This document shows, piece by piece, positions 44,209 through 56,200 of a stretch of DNA of 64,000 nt. The stretch comes from Lumbricus terrestris (taxonomy: Eukaryota; Annelida; Clitellata; Crassiclitellata; Lumbricidae). The stretch lies in the NCBI GenBank assembly GCA_949752735.1, contig OX457043.1, positions 46,001,253 to 46,065,252 on the forward strand, written 5' to 3'. Both the position numbers and the translations under genes were made by a program. The stretch's first letter is position 1. Each line of letters opens with the position of its first letter. Below the pieces are notes generated by a model. That model saw nothing but the letters and a program-made list of their open reading frames with translations, was not told the origin of the DNA and did no database searches.

Positions 44209-44518
44209 TCCTTCATCCATTTTTTTTTTCCAAATTTTTTTTCTTGTTTGAAATTTTTACGGCTTTTTGTCAACAGTATCGTACATTCTATTTTCTACAG
44301 AAATTATGTCAGTTGGAGAAACTTAAGATTTTTTTTGCAGTAAGGAATTATTGACATTGCTTTGAACATTTCTATATCATGGACATTTTTAATTTTTCAT
44401 TATTAGCATTATATTTAGACATGTATGTTTTTATTTACAATGTTAGGCATTATTTATATAGCGTCACCCAAGAAGTTATTGCAGAACGGGGACGTCTGCT
44501 ATCGGGGGGAGGACCGAG

Positions 44519-45292
44519 TATAACACTATAGAAAAAGGTGCTATATAAATGTAATGGGTAAATAATAAAGAGAAACATACAGAGAGTTAGTGGCAGTTAT
44601 GATGGTTGCAGCAGAAGGAGGAAAGCACGCACAAAGAAATACTTGAGGATTGAGTCAGCGAGGAGAACTGACCAGACGCTGCAGCTTACAGTAGAGCAGT
44701 TTCAGCCACAGGCAGGTTAGGTAGGTTGGAGCAGTAGAGAGGGGCAGGCAGAACTGACCAAGAGGAGTTTGCTGTTACCATGTTTGGGAAGGAGGTTAAG
44801 CATTTTGGAGGTTGTGTTAGCCGGACGAGGTTCGAGGAGCGCTCGCGGGCCTGGCTGACCGGGGAGAAGCCAGGAAGAGAGTTTAACTAGGAACGAGGAA
44901 GGAACGCGTAGCCAGTCAGTCGGGAGGAGTCAGAGGAGAAGGTTGGTCGGAAGAGGAGAAAGAAACGGAGGAGGCGAGACGGCCAACAACATCGGCAAGA
45001 GGAAAAAAGAAACGAAGAAGAACCGAACGAAATTAAGGAAAGTAACCGATATTATTATAATTATTATTTGGCTAACCAACTAACCTTATTATTATTATTT
45101 ATTAAAAGTAATAGACTAACACATTTATTATCTGTGAATTAATCCTGAATGTTTTACTGACGAGTTTGCTCGGATATTGTGACTAGTTCGCCCAACAACT
45201 TGTATTCGATTAATTATCCGTTGTGTATTGTATAATAAAACTTATTAATATTTTGTAATCAGTTTCATATTTAATAAATCACCTTAGTGATA
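44519..45292 (+). repeat. Right LTR
   Basis: One base shorter than the left LTR. Apart from about 20 bp around 45001-45022 I see no substitutions, which implies a recent insertion. Confidence 0.82.
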
Positions 45293-45344
45293 ATAAGATC
45301 CCCGGAGGGTTTAGTAGACCGAAGCGTCTAAGCACAGGCGTTTG

Positions 45345-45720
45345 TTTGTGTCATATCATGTCATGTCAGTCGCCGACGTCGCCGCGCGACGGTTGGCCAC
45401 ATGCATGGACTATAGCTCTCCACTGCCGCTTATCGCGTGCAGCGGCGAGGAGATTAGATCCGGAAAGGTTAGATTAAGAAAGAATGTTGTCAATCCAGCT
45501 AATACGCGGTCTGCCCTTACGTCGATATCCCTCCACGTGACCCAGCATGATGGCTTTTTACCACGCAATCCGGAGGGAGCCTGATGATATGACCGAAATA
45601 GGAGAGTTTACGAGCCTTGATGGAACTCAAAAGCTCTGGTGAAGTACCGGCACGCTGATAAGCTTGCTCCGTAGTAAGCTTGAGCGTCCAAGAAATGCGC
45701 AAAAGCTTACGGGTGCATTT
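45345..45720 (-). pseudogene. LINE reverse transcriptase C-terminal remnant
   Basis: Minus strand reads MRISWTLKLTTEQAYQRAGT then SPELLSSIKARKLSYFGHII R, and, after a frame change, HVEGYRRKGRPRISWIDNIL and AARDKRQWRAIVHACGQPSR. These are the usual tail motifs of LINE ORF2. It lies 50 bp outside the LTR element, so it predates or is independent of it. Confidence 0.75.
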
Positions 45721-47077
45721 ACCGTATTTACGGGTAGGCCTACGTTTCTTTATGGTTTTGACATTTTGTAAGGCGCGCTCAAGGCGCGTGCACCGTTATG
45801 TAGCGCCGAAATATCGAACGCCGTAGATTGCATTAGCCAATTACGACGCGTACAAAGCCAGATGAGGCGTTTAACACGCACCCTGGTGTTCAGTTTTACC
45901 AGAAGAAGATGACTACATCGACATTCTTGACCATGGAATTCATTATTTTGGGTAGCCTTGCGTAACAGGTGAATCCGACTTCATCGGATATTTGATGGAT
46001 CCACTAGTCGCCCCAAAGTGATTTGTTTATATTTCTTTTTAGTGGGGTTGTTGATTAATCACGATTAACGCATGCGATAAATGCGTTAAAAAAGTTGCGA
46101 TTACACTTTTTAAAGCATTATTCGTACGCGTTGATTAAATCTGATTAAAATAAAATCAAAGAGAGAAAAATTCGTTTTAAACGGAAAGCTCATGCTTAAA
46201 CCAATGATGCATTCTTTGTAAATATTCCAAGAAAGAACTTGAATATTATCGTAGTAATTCGTCACTCAATAATCGCCTGAATGCGATTATGCGAGCCAAA
46301 ACATGCATTTGATGATAACGATGAGCCGTCGACATCGGCCGCATCGCATCGTCCAATAAAGTTGTTTCGGCAGCCCGTCAGACTACATTGGTTGAACTCC
46401 AGGAGATAGCAAGACCAATGGATACAGGTTTCAAATAATAAAAAGTTAAATGCTTCCAAACGGACAAAAGAGACGAGGTTAGGCAAGAGCTACAACCTCT
46501 TGCGAAATATTCTGAACAAGTTGAGGAGGTTCGATGTTAGGCTTAGCTATAATTGTTAATTACTGTTAATCAAAAAGAGCACCCATTCAACCTGTTATGT
46601 GATGGTCATTCTGAATAATAATTGTAGGCCTAAATAATTGCTTTGAATATAATAATATTGATCAAATACGAACTCGATCAACGAATCGGCATGCAGTCAT
46701 TAAGCAGAAAAGTAACGTATTAATGCAAGTGTGTTCACAACAACTACATCTGTCACTAAATAATGCTAATTACTAATTAGGATAGATTAAAAAGTTAGCA
46801 ATCTCTGTGGGCCCCTGGAGGTCGTGGGTCCGTGTGCTTTGCATACACCGCTCACATGATAGCTACGCCACTGCGCTTTTGAAAATTTCTAATAAAATAG
46901 CTTTCTCAGAGTAGTTCAGATCGTGCCAGTAAGATATTTCAACTCAAGCAAGACCTTATTAAATTGTTTAATAATAATTTATTTTGACTATGTCAGTCGC
47001 CAGTGTCCTGTTCATGAGTTGGACATCACATCTCGCAACCCGAAGTTCAGTTCGAGCCTTCGAGGTCATGACCTTGT
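45721..47077. other. Intergenic, downstream of copy C; no gene seen
   Basis: A short stretch at 45800-45840 (GCGCCGAAATATCGAACGCC) resembles 3800-3840, next to the foldback element, and may be a related repeat flank. AATAAA for copy C lies at 46978-46983. Confidence 0.4.
46978..46983 (-). terminator. Candidate polyadenylation signal of copy C
   Basis: AATAAA on the minus strand about 95 nt beyond the stop codon, a normal distance for a short 3' UTR. Confidence 0.5.
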
Positions 47078-47293
47078 TTAACCCATTAGGTACATCGGCC
47101 AGTAGAAGAGGCAAAAGATGAAGAAGGTGAAGGGGAACAAAATGCGTGATGCCCTTTCCAGGGCCATCGCTGGATCCTCCTTGTAATCGAATAGACACCA
47201 AAAGCATCCACGACGACCGCGGAAGCTTTCCTCATCCACCGATCCATCCATGTCTTTGGCTTCGTTCGCTTTGTTGGATACATTTTCCACCTT
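47078..47293 (-). CDS. Copy C exon 8: TM4
   Basis: KVENVSNKANEAKDMDGSVD, then EESFRGRRGCFWCLFDYKED, PAMALERASR and TM4 (ILFPFTFFIFCLFYWPMYLM), Gly, TAA. Twelve bases longer than in A and B, all in the cytoplasmic loop. Confidence 0.9.
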   Translation of the reverse strand, partial: KVENVSNKANEAKDMDGSVDEESFRGRRGCFWCLFDYKEDPAMALERASRILFPFTFFIFCLFYWPMYLMG

Positions 47294-50200
47294 CTGAAAT
47301 GAAACGGCATAACAACATTGTTTATGCAGAGTGTATGCATGCATGTAGTCGCCTATACATGGATGCATACCGTTGCATTCTCTGCTGCGTGTGGCGTTTC
47401 TACCCTAGCGACCACTCTCAGCTATAAATTGTGATTGTAATCATGAATTTATATAGCGTCACTTAAGGAGAACCCCTCAGAGGTGCTCCCGACCTGACCA
47501 CGCCAAATCACAATCAAAGAGAATAGTTTTTCAAACGCTTGCGGTAAAGGGCGCGGTGGTCTAGTGGTGGCGTCGTCGCCTTGAAGCCGGAAGGTTCGAG
47601 GTTCGAATCCACCTCAAGTCGCCGCGTAGGGACCTTGGGCAAGTCCTTCACTCGCAATTGCTCAGCGCTTCGGCGTGAAACTCCGATGCAGTGTCCGCTC
47701 TGCAGTCGGGGGCGCCTCTGAGTAGATGGCTTGAAGGGGCGCTATAACAAGTGCGCATACAAACAAACAAACAAACAAAAAGGGCAAAGAAGGACCAAGA
47801 AGTTCATATACTGAAGACTGCTAGGTAACTTATTCCAGAAAGATGAACCGACCATAGCGAAGTTGCTATGCAGCACTGTTGAATTAGTTCTAGCCATAGG
47901 ACAGCCAGGTCACCAAGCATTACCTTAATTGCTAAAGGTTGTTATAAGGTCGTTGCACATCTTAATGACTAATCGTTAATAAGACGAAATTAAATAAATA
48001 GCTTTGTCATAAATAAAGATAAAAACGCTTTCGGATTTTAAAATTGCATAGGGCCTAATATTACTCCATGCTTTCAGACAAAAAAGTTCAAGTGATTCAG
48101 TTCGTCGTTTAGCTCTTTTTAAAATAAAAACTGCGTTTACCCTCTGCTTCGCCTCAGTGTCAAATTTATTAAAAAAATTCCCAATTTTAAAATTACGTAT
48201 ATTCACTACATAGGCTATCCTTTCCGACTAAAAGACGTTAACTGGCTTTTTCTAATCTTTAGCCTTTTTCTTCGAGATATACACAAAACATGTACCCTCT
48301 GCTTGCTTCTACGCTTCAGTTGGTTAACAGCTGCATATTCAATGAATGCTCCGAAGACAAACACCAAACAGGTGGCCATCCACACATCACTGGCCTTCGT
48401 CGTGGAACCTGACGGCAGGCGGTCGATCAGTCCAGAGTTCTGTGTTGTTATCACCAGGACCGATGTTATTCCGAGCGAGGCCCTGGCTGGTGTCGAATCC
48501 GGGTCTATGAAGAAAGACAGCCAGGACAGAAGGACGAGAAGAAAGCTGGGAAGGTAGGTGTTCAGGATGTACATCTTGATTCGACGACTCAGGTGGAAGT
48601 AGGCTCTCAGACATGGAAAGGCAGCTGCAGGATTAATTAAACAGCTGCGATTTTCAGTTTGACGAGATCCTTACGAATATATAATTTATTGGTCCAATAC
48701 GCTCGAATCTAGCTTCCCACGTGCTACTCTTAATTATTACTGTGATAATATTATGGTTCCCGTTTGATTTGTATTGTTAACCCCACTTTCAGATGACATG
48801 CTTCCGTTGTTGCAGAGTGCCGTGCCCGTCAACAGTAGGTCTATTATCTCCCGTAAATCTGCTCAATTTGCACATTTAGCTTCGCTCTCGTCAATGAACA
48901 GAAACCGCAGCTTAATTTTTTACCGTGGTAAACACAGGTGTCATTTTTTAGTGTCATTTTTTACTAGAGAAAAAATGGAAAAGGTACAAAAGATAATTTG
49001 ATTTTTGTCGGAGTTCTCCAGCGGATTACTATTCCTGGTTGCTACGGATTACTATTCCTGGTTGCTACGGATTACTATTCCTGGTTGCTATGGATTACTA
49101 TTCCTGGTTGCTACGGATTACTATTCCTGGTTGCTACGGATTACTATTCCTGGTTGCTATGGATTGCTATTCCTGGTTGCTATGGATTGCTATTCCTGGT
49201 TGCTATGGATTGCTATTCCTGGTTGCTATGAATTGCTATTCCTGGTTGCTATGGATTGCTATTCCTGGCTGCTATGGATTACTATTCCTGGCTGCAATGG
49301 ATTACTATTTCTGGTTGCTATGGATTACTATTCCTGGCTGCTATGGGTTACTATTCCTGGCTGCTATGAATTGCTGTTCCTGGTTGCTATGGATTACTAT
49401 TCCTGGTTGCTATGGATTGCTATTCCTGGCTGCTATGGATTACTATTCCTGGCTGCTATGGATTACTATTCCTGGTTGCTATGGATTACTATTCCTGGTT
49501 GCTATGGATTGCTATTCCTGGCTGCTATGGATTACTATTCCTGGCTGCTATGGATTACTATTCCTGGTTGCTATGGATTGCTATTCCTGGCTGCTATGGA
49601 TTACTATTCCTGGCTGCTATGGATTACTATTCCTGGTTGCTACGGATTACTATTCCTGGTTGCTATGGATTGCTATTCCTGGTTGCTATGGATTGCTATT
49701 CCTGGTTGCTATGGATTGCTATTCCTGGTTGCTATGGATTGCTATTCCTGGTTGCTATGAATTGCTATTCCTGGTTGCTATGGATTACTATTCCTGGTTG
49801 CTATGGATTGCTATTCCTGGCTGCTATGGATTACTATTCCTGGCTGCTATGGATTACTATTTCTGGTTGCTATGGATTACTATTCCTGGCTGCTATGGGT
49901 TACTATTCCTGGCTGCTATGGATTACTATTCCTGGCTGCTATGGATTGCTATTCCTGGTTGCTATGAATCACTATTCCTGGTTGCTATGGATTACTATTC
50001 CTGGCTGCTATGGATTACTATTCCTGGCTGCTATGAATCACTATTCCTGGTTGCTATGGATTACTATTCCTGGCTGCTATGGATTACTATTCCTGGTTGC
50101 TATGAATCACTATTCCTGGTTGCTATGGATTACTATTCCTGGTTGCTATGGATTACTATTCCTGGTTGCTATGGATTACTATTCCTGGTTGCTATGGATT

Positions 50201-53200
50201 GCTATTCCTGGTTGCTATGGATTACTATTCCTAGTTGCTATGGATTGCTATTCCTGGCTGCTATGGATTACTATTCCTGGTTGCTATGGATTGCTATTCC
50301 TGGTTGCTATGAATCATTATTCCTGGTTGCTATGGATTACTATTCCTGGCTGCTATGGATTACTATTCCTGGTTGCTATGAATCACTATTCCTGGTTGCT
50401 ATGGATTACTATTCCTGGCTGCTATGGATTACTATTCCTGGTTGCTACGGATTACTATTCCTGGTTGCTACGGATTACTATTCCTGGTTGCTATGGATTA
50501 CTATTCCTGGTTGCTACGGATTACTATTCCTGGTTGCTACGGATTACTATTCCTGGTTGCTATGGATTGCTATTCCTGGTTGCTATGGATTGCTATTCCT
50601 GGTTGCTATGGATTGCTATTCCTGGTTGCTATGAATTGCTATTCCTGGTTGCTATGGATTGCTATTCCTGGCTGCTATGGATTACTATTCCTGGCTGCTA
50701 TGGATTACTATTTCTGGTTGCTATGGATTACTATTCCTGGCTGCTATGGGTTACTATTCCTGGCTGCTATGAATTGCTGTTCCTGGTTGCTATGGATTAC
50801 TATTCCTGGTTGCTATGGATTGCTATTCCTGGCTGCTATGGATTACTATTCCTGGCTGCTATGGATTACTATTCCTGGTTGCTATGGATTACTATTCCTG
50901 GTTGCTATGGATTGCTATTCCTGGCTGCTATGGATTACTATTCCTGGCTGCTATGGATTACTATTCCTGGTTGCTATGGATTGCTATTCCTGGCTGCTAT
51001 GGATTACTATTCCTGGCTGCTATGGATTACTATTCCTGGTTGCTACGGATTACTATTCCTGGTTGCTATGGATTGCTATTCCTGGTTGCTATGGATTGCT
51101 ATTCCTGGTTGCTATGGATTGCTATTCCTGGTTGCTATGGATTGCTATTCCTGGTTGCTATGAATTGCTATTCCTGGTTGCTATGGATTACTATTCCTGG
51201 TTGCTATGGATTGCTATTCCTGGCTGCTATGGATTACTATTCCTGGCTGCTATGGATTACTATTTCTGGTTGCTATGGATTACTATTCCTGGCTGCTATG
51301 GGTTACTATTCCTGGCTGCTATGGATTACTATTCCTGGCTGCTATGGATTGCTATTCCTGGTTGCTATGAATCACTATTCCTGGTTGCTATGGATTACTA
51401 TTCCTGGCTGCTATGGATTACTATTCCTGGCTGCTATGAATCACTATTCCTGGTTGCTATGGATTACTATTCCTGGCTGCTATGGATTACTATTCCTGGT
51501 TGCTATGAATCACTATTCCTGGTTGCTATGGATTACTATTCCTGGTTGCTATGGATTACTATTCCTGGTTGCTATGGATTACTATTCCTGGTTGCTATGG
51601 ATTGCTATTCCTGGTTGCTATGGATTACTATTCCTAGTTGCTATGGATTGCTATTCCTGGCTGCTATGGATTACTATTCCTGGTTGCTATGGATTGCTAT
51701 TCCTGGTTGCTATGAATCATTATTCCTGGTTGCTATGGATTACTATTCCTGGCTGCTATGGATTACTATTTCTGGTTGCTATGGATTACTATTCCTGGCT
51801 GCTATGGGTTACTATTCCTGGCTGCTATGGATTACTATTCCTGGCTGCTATGGATTGCTATTCCTGGTTGCTATGAATCACTATTCCTGGTTGCTATGGA
51901 TTACTATTCCTGGCTGCTATGGATTACTATTCCTGGCTGCTATGGATTACTATTCCTGGCTGCTATGGATTACTATTCCTGGTTGCTATGAATCACTATT
52001 CCTGGTTGCTATGGATTACTATTCCTGGCTGCTATGGATTACTATTCCTGGTTGCTATGAATCACTATTCCTGGTTGCTATGGATTACTATTCCTGGTTG
52101 CTATGGATTACTATTCCTGGTTGCTATGGATTACTATTCCTGGTTGCTATGGATTGCTATTCCTGGTTGCTATGGATTACTATTCCTGGTTGCTATGGAT
52201 TGCTATTCCTGGCTGCTATGGATTACTATTCCTGGTTGCTATGGATTGCTATTCCTGGTTGCTATGAATCACTATTCCTGGTTGCTATGGATCACTATTC
52301 CTGGTTGCTATGGATTACTATTCCTGGTTGCTATGGATTACTATTCCTGGTTGCTATGGATTACTATTCCTGGTTGCTATGGATTGCTATTCCTGGTTGC
52401 TATGGATTACTATTCCTGGTTGCTATGGATTGCTATTCCTGGCTGCTATGGATTACTATTCCTGGTTGCTATGGATTGCTATTCCTGGTTGCTATGGATT
52501 ACTATTCCTGGTTGCTATGGATTACCATTCCTGGTTGCTATGGATTACTATTCCTGGTTGCTATGGATTGCTATTCCTGGTTGCTATGGATTACTATTCC
52601 TGGTTGCTATGGATTACCATTCCTGGTTTCTATGGATTACTATTCCTGGTTGCTATGGATTACCATTCCTGGTTGCTATGGATTACTATTCCTGGTTGCT
52701 ATGGATTACTATTCCTTGTTTCTATGGATTGCTATTATAAAAGCAGATTGCGTTTTTATTTCTTGAATTGATGCTGGAAGACTGTTCCAGCGCTCTAAAG
52801 AGATTAGAGATTAGATTGCATGATATATAGGATAGATTGCATGATATATAGGATAGATTGCATGATAGTTGCCTGGTTGAGACGGAGTGCAGACTTCGTT
52901 GGTGATATTCGTTATCGTATATTCCGGTAGACTGACTCTGTTCATCTCCACAGCGTCGGCGTCCACTCTCCAATGGAAGATCATATCATCGGTTGTGTAG
53001 GCATCTGCCGCAAATGGAGGATAGCAGGATGAGGTAATACAAGCGGAGAAATATTCGCTACTATTGGCCTATACCAATTGTAATTGCAATCGTACATTTA
53101 TATAGCGCCCCTTCAATATAATTCCTCAGAGGCGCTCCCGACCTGACACCAAACCACAATCAAAGAGAATGATTTTAAAACGCTTGCGGAAAAGGGGCAA

Positions 53201-56200
53201 AGAAAGACAAAGAAGTTAGCAAAGCTTCTGTGCAGCACTGTGGAAGATCGAGCCCTAGGGACAACCAGGTCACCATGCGTAGCAGAGCGAAGGAATCTAC
53301 GATCTGGAACGGATAGCACAGGTACACAGAGTTCCATAAGATAGGTTCGGAGCTTGCCTGCCAAGTGCATTGTCGCCCGAAGGTATTTTTCCTTAAGAGG
53401 CAAAACACAAATGGCATTATGCCTGTTTCCACCAGGCGCGTGGCTGAGCTGGGAGCGCCTCTGAGTAGACTTCTTTGAGGGATGCTATATAAATTTTCGA
53501 ATTGAATGAATGGACAACAAAATGGCCACGGCTAAAATTTTAGGGAGAGCTTGAAGAATGCAATACAAGAAATTAAGATCATCGGCAATTACCATTATAG
53601 CTTTGAAATGTCAAATTGGGACATTTTTTTAGCGTCATTGGTGTTAGTACAAGGCAATTTCTTAAAACCAAAAACGTTGTAGTCATAAACACAGGTGTCA
53701 TTGAAGGAAATTTTCATGTGGACAGGTGTCCCACTTGCCACTACACACAGCCAGTGAGCCACCCATGGCCAAATGGGACATATGCACCAGAACTACTTGC
53801 AGTTCACCAGGACATGGTGCTGATATGCGCAGATCACAGACCGAAAATTAGGGCTGACCACAAACTATACTTAATTAGTACCGTGGATTTATAGCATGGA
53901 GACAGTCACAAAACAGCCAATGACTTCTTAAAGGAGACAGTCACAAAACAGCCAATGACTTCTTAACAAAATATTATGTTACTAGGGTCTACTCACTCCC
54001 GGCGTACAGGGCTACGACCAATAGGGGTCTACGAGTAACCTCTGTCACTGTGGCAATAATCAACAACATTTTAAAAAAAACTTTTGAACAAACCTGACCA
54101 AGAGATGGAAGACTGTTCACAGAAATTAGATAAAGTCTCAAAATATGACGTATTGTCTTAAACAGAGGAATGGTCTGTACGACAAGTGGGAACATATTTG
54201 AAACTGTAGCTAAAGACGAAACCAAAATGTTACAATGTTCAAGACACAATAGATACGATAGATGGTCTTCCTGTGATTTGCAATTTCAATTAGGCCTACA
54301 TCCTGCAATATCAAATTACTTCGAATTAATTCTATTAAGAAATAAAAAGAAATCGAACTAAATTTACGCCTTTAAACGGAAACCGAAAGAAAGGTGTCAA
54401 TAGGAGATGAAATTGAAAAAGATAGACTAAAAAATATATACTCACAGGTTCCCAGTTCAATGAAGCACGTCTGATTATCCATAGGGAAGCGTTCCAGCAA
54501 CATATCGCAGTATAGAGTGACGGTGTGACGCTGACTGTAATAAATTTCGCCGCCTGGTGAAAGGCGGATACGTCGATTAGGAACCGTTATCTGGTGGAAC
54601 ACACCGGACTTGAGGTTCACAATGTAGAGATCCGGGGTCCAGACCCGGTCGAATTGGTTGTAATTCAACGTAATACTGTAATTGTCAAAAAATACTTTTT
54701 GCATTGTTTTAAGTACTTTTAGTCCCCAAGACAATCATGCAATCCATGGTGAGTTCAAAACAATCGCTCCATGCACGAGAAAGGCCAGTTTTTTATAATG
54801 ATATTTGCATTTACATTTAGGCCTACATGAGCAAAATCGTTAACATTGACATCAGATCTGCATATGGGCATTATAATAGTGGGTCTACATCTACAGTAGT
54901 AGAATTTTCATGTTTGTTTTCTAATAGCCTATAGGTCTATTGGGAGCTTTAATGTTATCTCTTAGGAATAGGCCTATATCATATATCATAATGTTAATGC
55001 AAATAATAATGTTTATCTTTTATATCATTATGCTAATGCGAATTGTGAAAACATTCTGAAACGGTTGTAAAGCGTTATTAAACAGGTAACTAATAAGATA
55101 AATCGACAACTACACGCAAATAAGCAAGAACATATTTTGTGTGTCCATAATAGTGTGATGTGCTATATGACGTATACACTATGTAGTCGTACATAATTAT
55201 GAGAATTAAAAGAAACCGACTATGTTTATCTTTACTAGCGGTAAATACGACATTTTTCTTTCAAGCTTAGCTATACCGGTTTGTTTTTAAAACTTTGATG
55301 GACTGCAATGGGCCTTTGACCGTAAAGAACAAAAGGCAGTTATTTGGAATGCCTACTGAATAATATTATTGTGATGTGCTATTTGCTGTGATATATAGAT
55401 ATTCGTTTAATTGGTGAAAAACGTCCAGGTTGACACACCGCAGCCTGGTTACATGGTGAGTTGGTGACATCAAGAGAGACAAACATCATCAAATGAAATT
55501 AAAACGTCTTACTAAAAAGATCGTTGTTAATGAGATTGAATGATTTAATGGTTGTAAGCGTTCTTGTAGAGGACTCTGGAAATAAAGTTTATGTTGTCCT
55601 TGTGCGGGAGCTGGAAATTATGACGTCGGGGTCGAAGGTTGTAAACCGTACTGGTCATTTGGGGAAATTGGTCGCGAAGGACATGACAACTGTTCCATAT
55701 GACGGCGCGGAGCAAGCGCTCGTCAGATTCCTCAACCATATCAGCAGCAGAGGGCGAGGCATCAGGTAGAAATCCCATCCGCTGGATTCGGCGCAAGAAA
55801 CGATCCAAGCGCGACCGATCTTCTTCCGTGTGTGTACATAATAAGAATTAACAGAAGCCGGCGATGTTTATCTTTACTAGCGGCTATTACGACATTTCTC
55901 TTCCATCTTTAGTTCATTGCATTGACCACTACAAAGGTGATCAATCGTTCGGTGATCAATCGTTCGGTGATCAATCGTTCGGTGATCAATCGTCCGGTGA
56001 TCAATCGGCCGATGATCAATCGGCCGATGATCAAGCGTCCACAATGATCAACCGTCCGGTGATCAACCGTCCTAGAACCGTGGTTTTGGTGATAGTGGTA
56101 GGCCTACTACTACTGCCACTATTATTACAACAACAACTACTACTACTGCTGCTGCTGCTGCTGCTACTACTACCACTAAACTACTACAGCAAGAACTAAT

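Larger units (their letters stand above)
37110..45292 (+). mobile_element. LTR retrotransposon-like element without recognisable gag or pol
   Basis: Two direct repeats of 775 and 774 bp (37110-37884 and 44519-45292) flank 6.6 kb. The LTRs look identical by eye except for a short changed stretch near 37588-37610 (45001-45022). The 4-bp ATAA lies on both sides (37106-37109, 45293-45296). Two bases after the left LTR, TGGTGAGAACC could serve as a tRNA primer-binding site. Just before the right LTR, ATCGGGGGGAGGACCGAG is purine-rich. The LTRs start TATAAC and end GTGATA, not TG...CA. I find no reverse transcriptase, integrase or protease motifs in the interior, whose longest frames are about 107 codons. 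Best read as a young non-autonomous (LARD-like) element; a segmental duplication is the alternative. Confidence 0.8.

Noticed and set aside
47547..47782. tRNA gene (A and B boxes present), also at 23471-23690, 36343-36547 and 62974-63195
   Set aside because: Head sequences recur with a common long body and tail and do not close an acceptor stem, so they are SINEs.
49022..52735. CRISPR array
   Set aside because: Direct tandem units without unique spacers, in an animal genome intron.
49005..52771. Very long plus-strand reading frames (up to 780 codons) rich in Tyr, Trp, Leu and Ile
   Set aside because: They are the 23-bp minisatellite read in all three frames. The period is not a multiple of three and no stop exists in the unit, so long frames are unavoidable.
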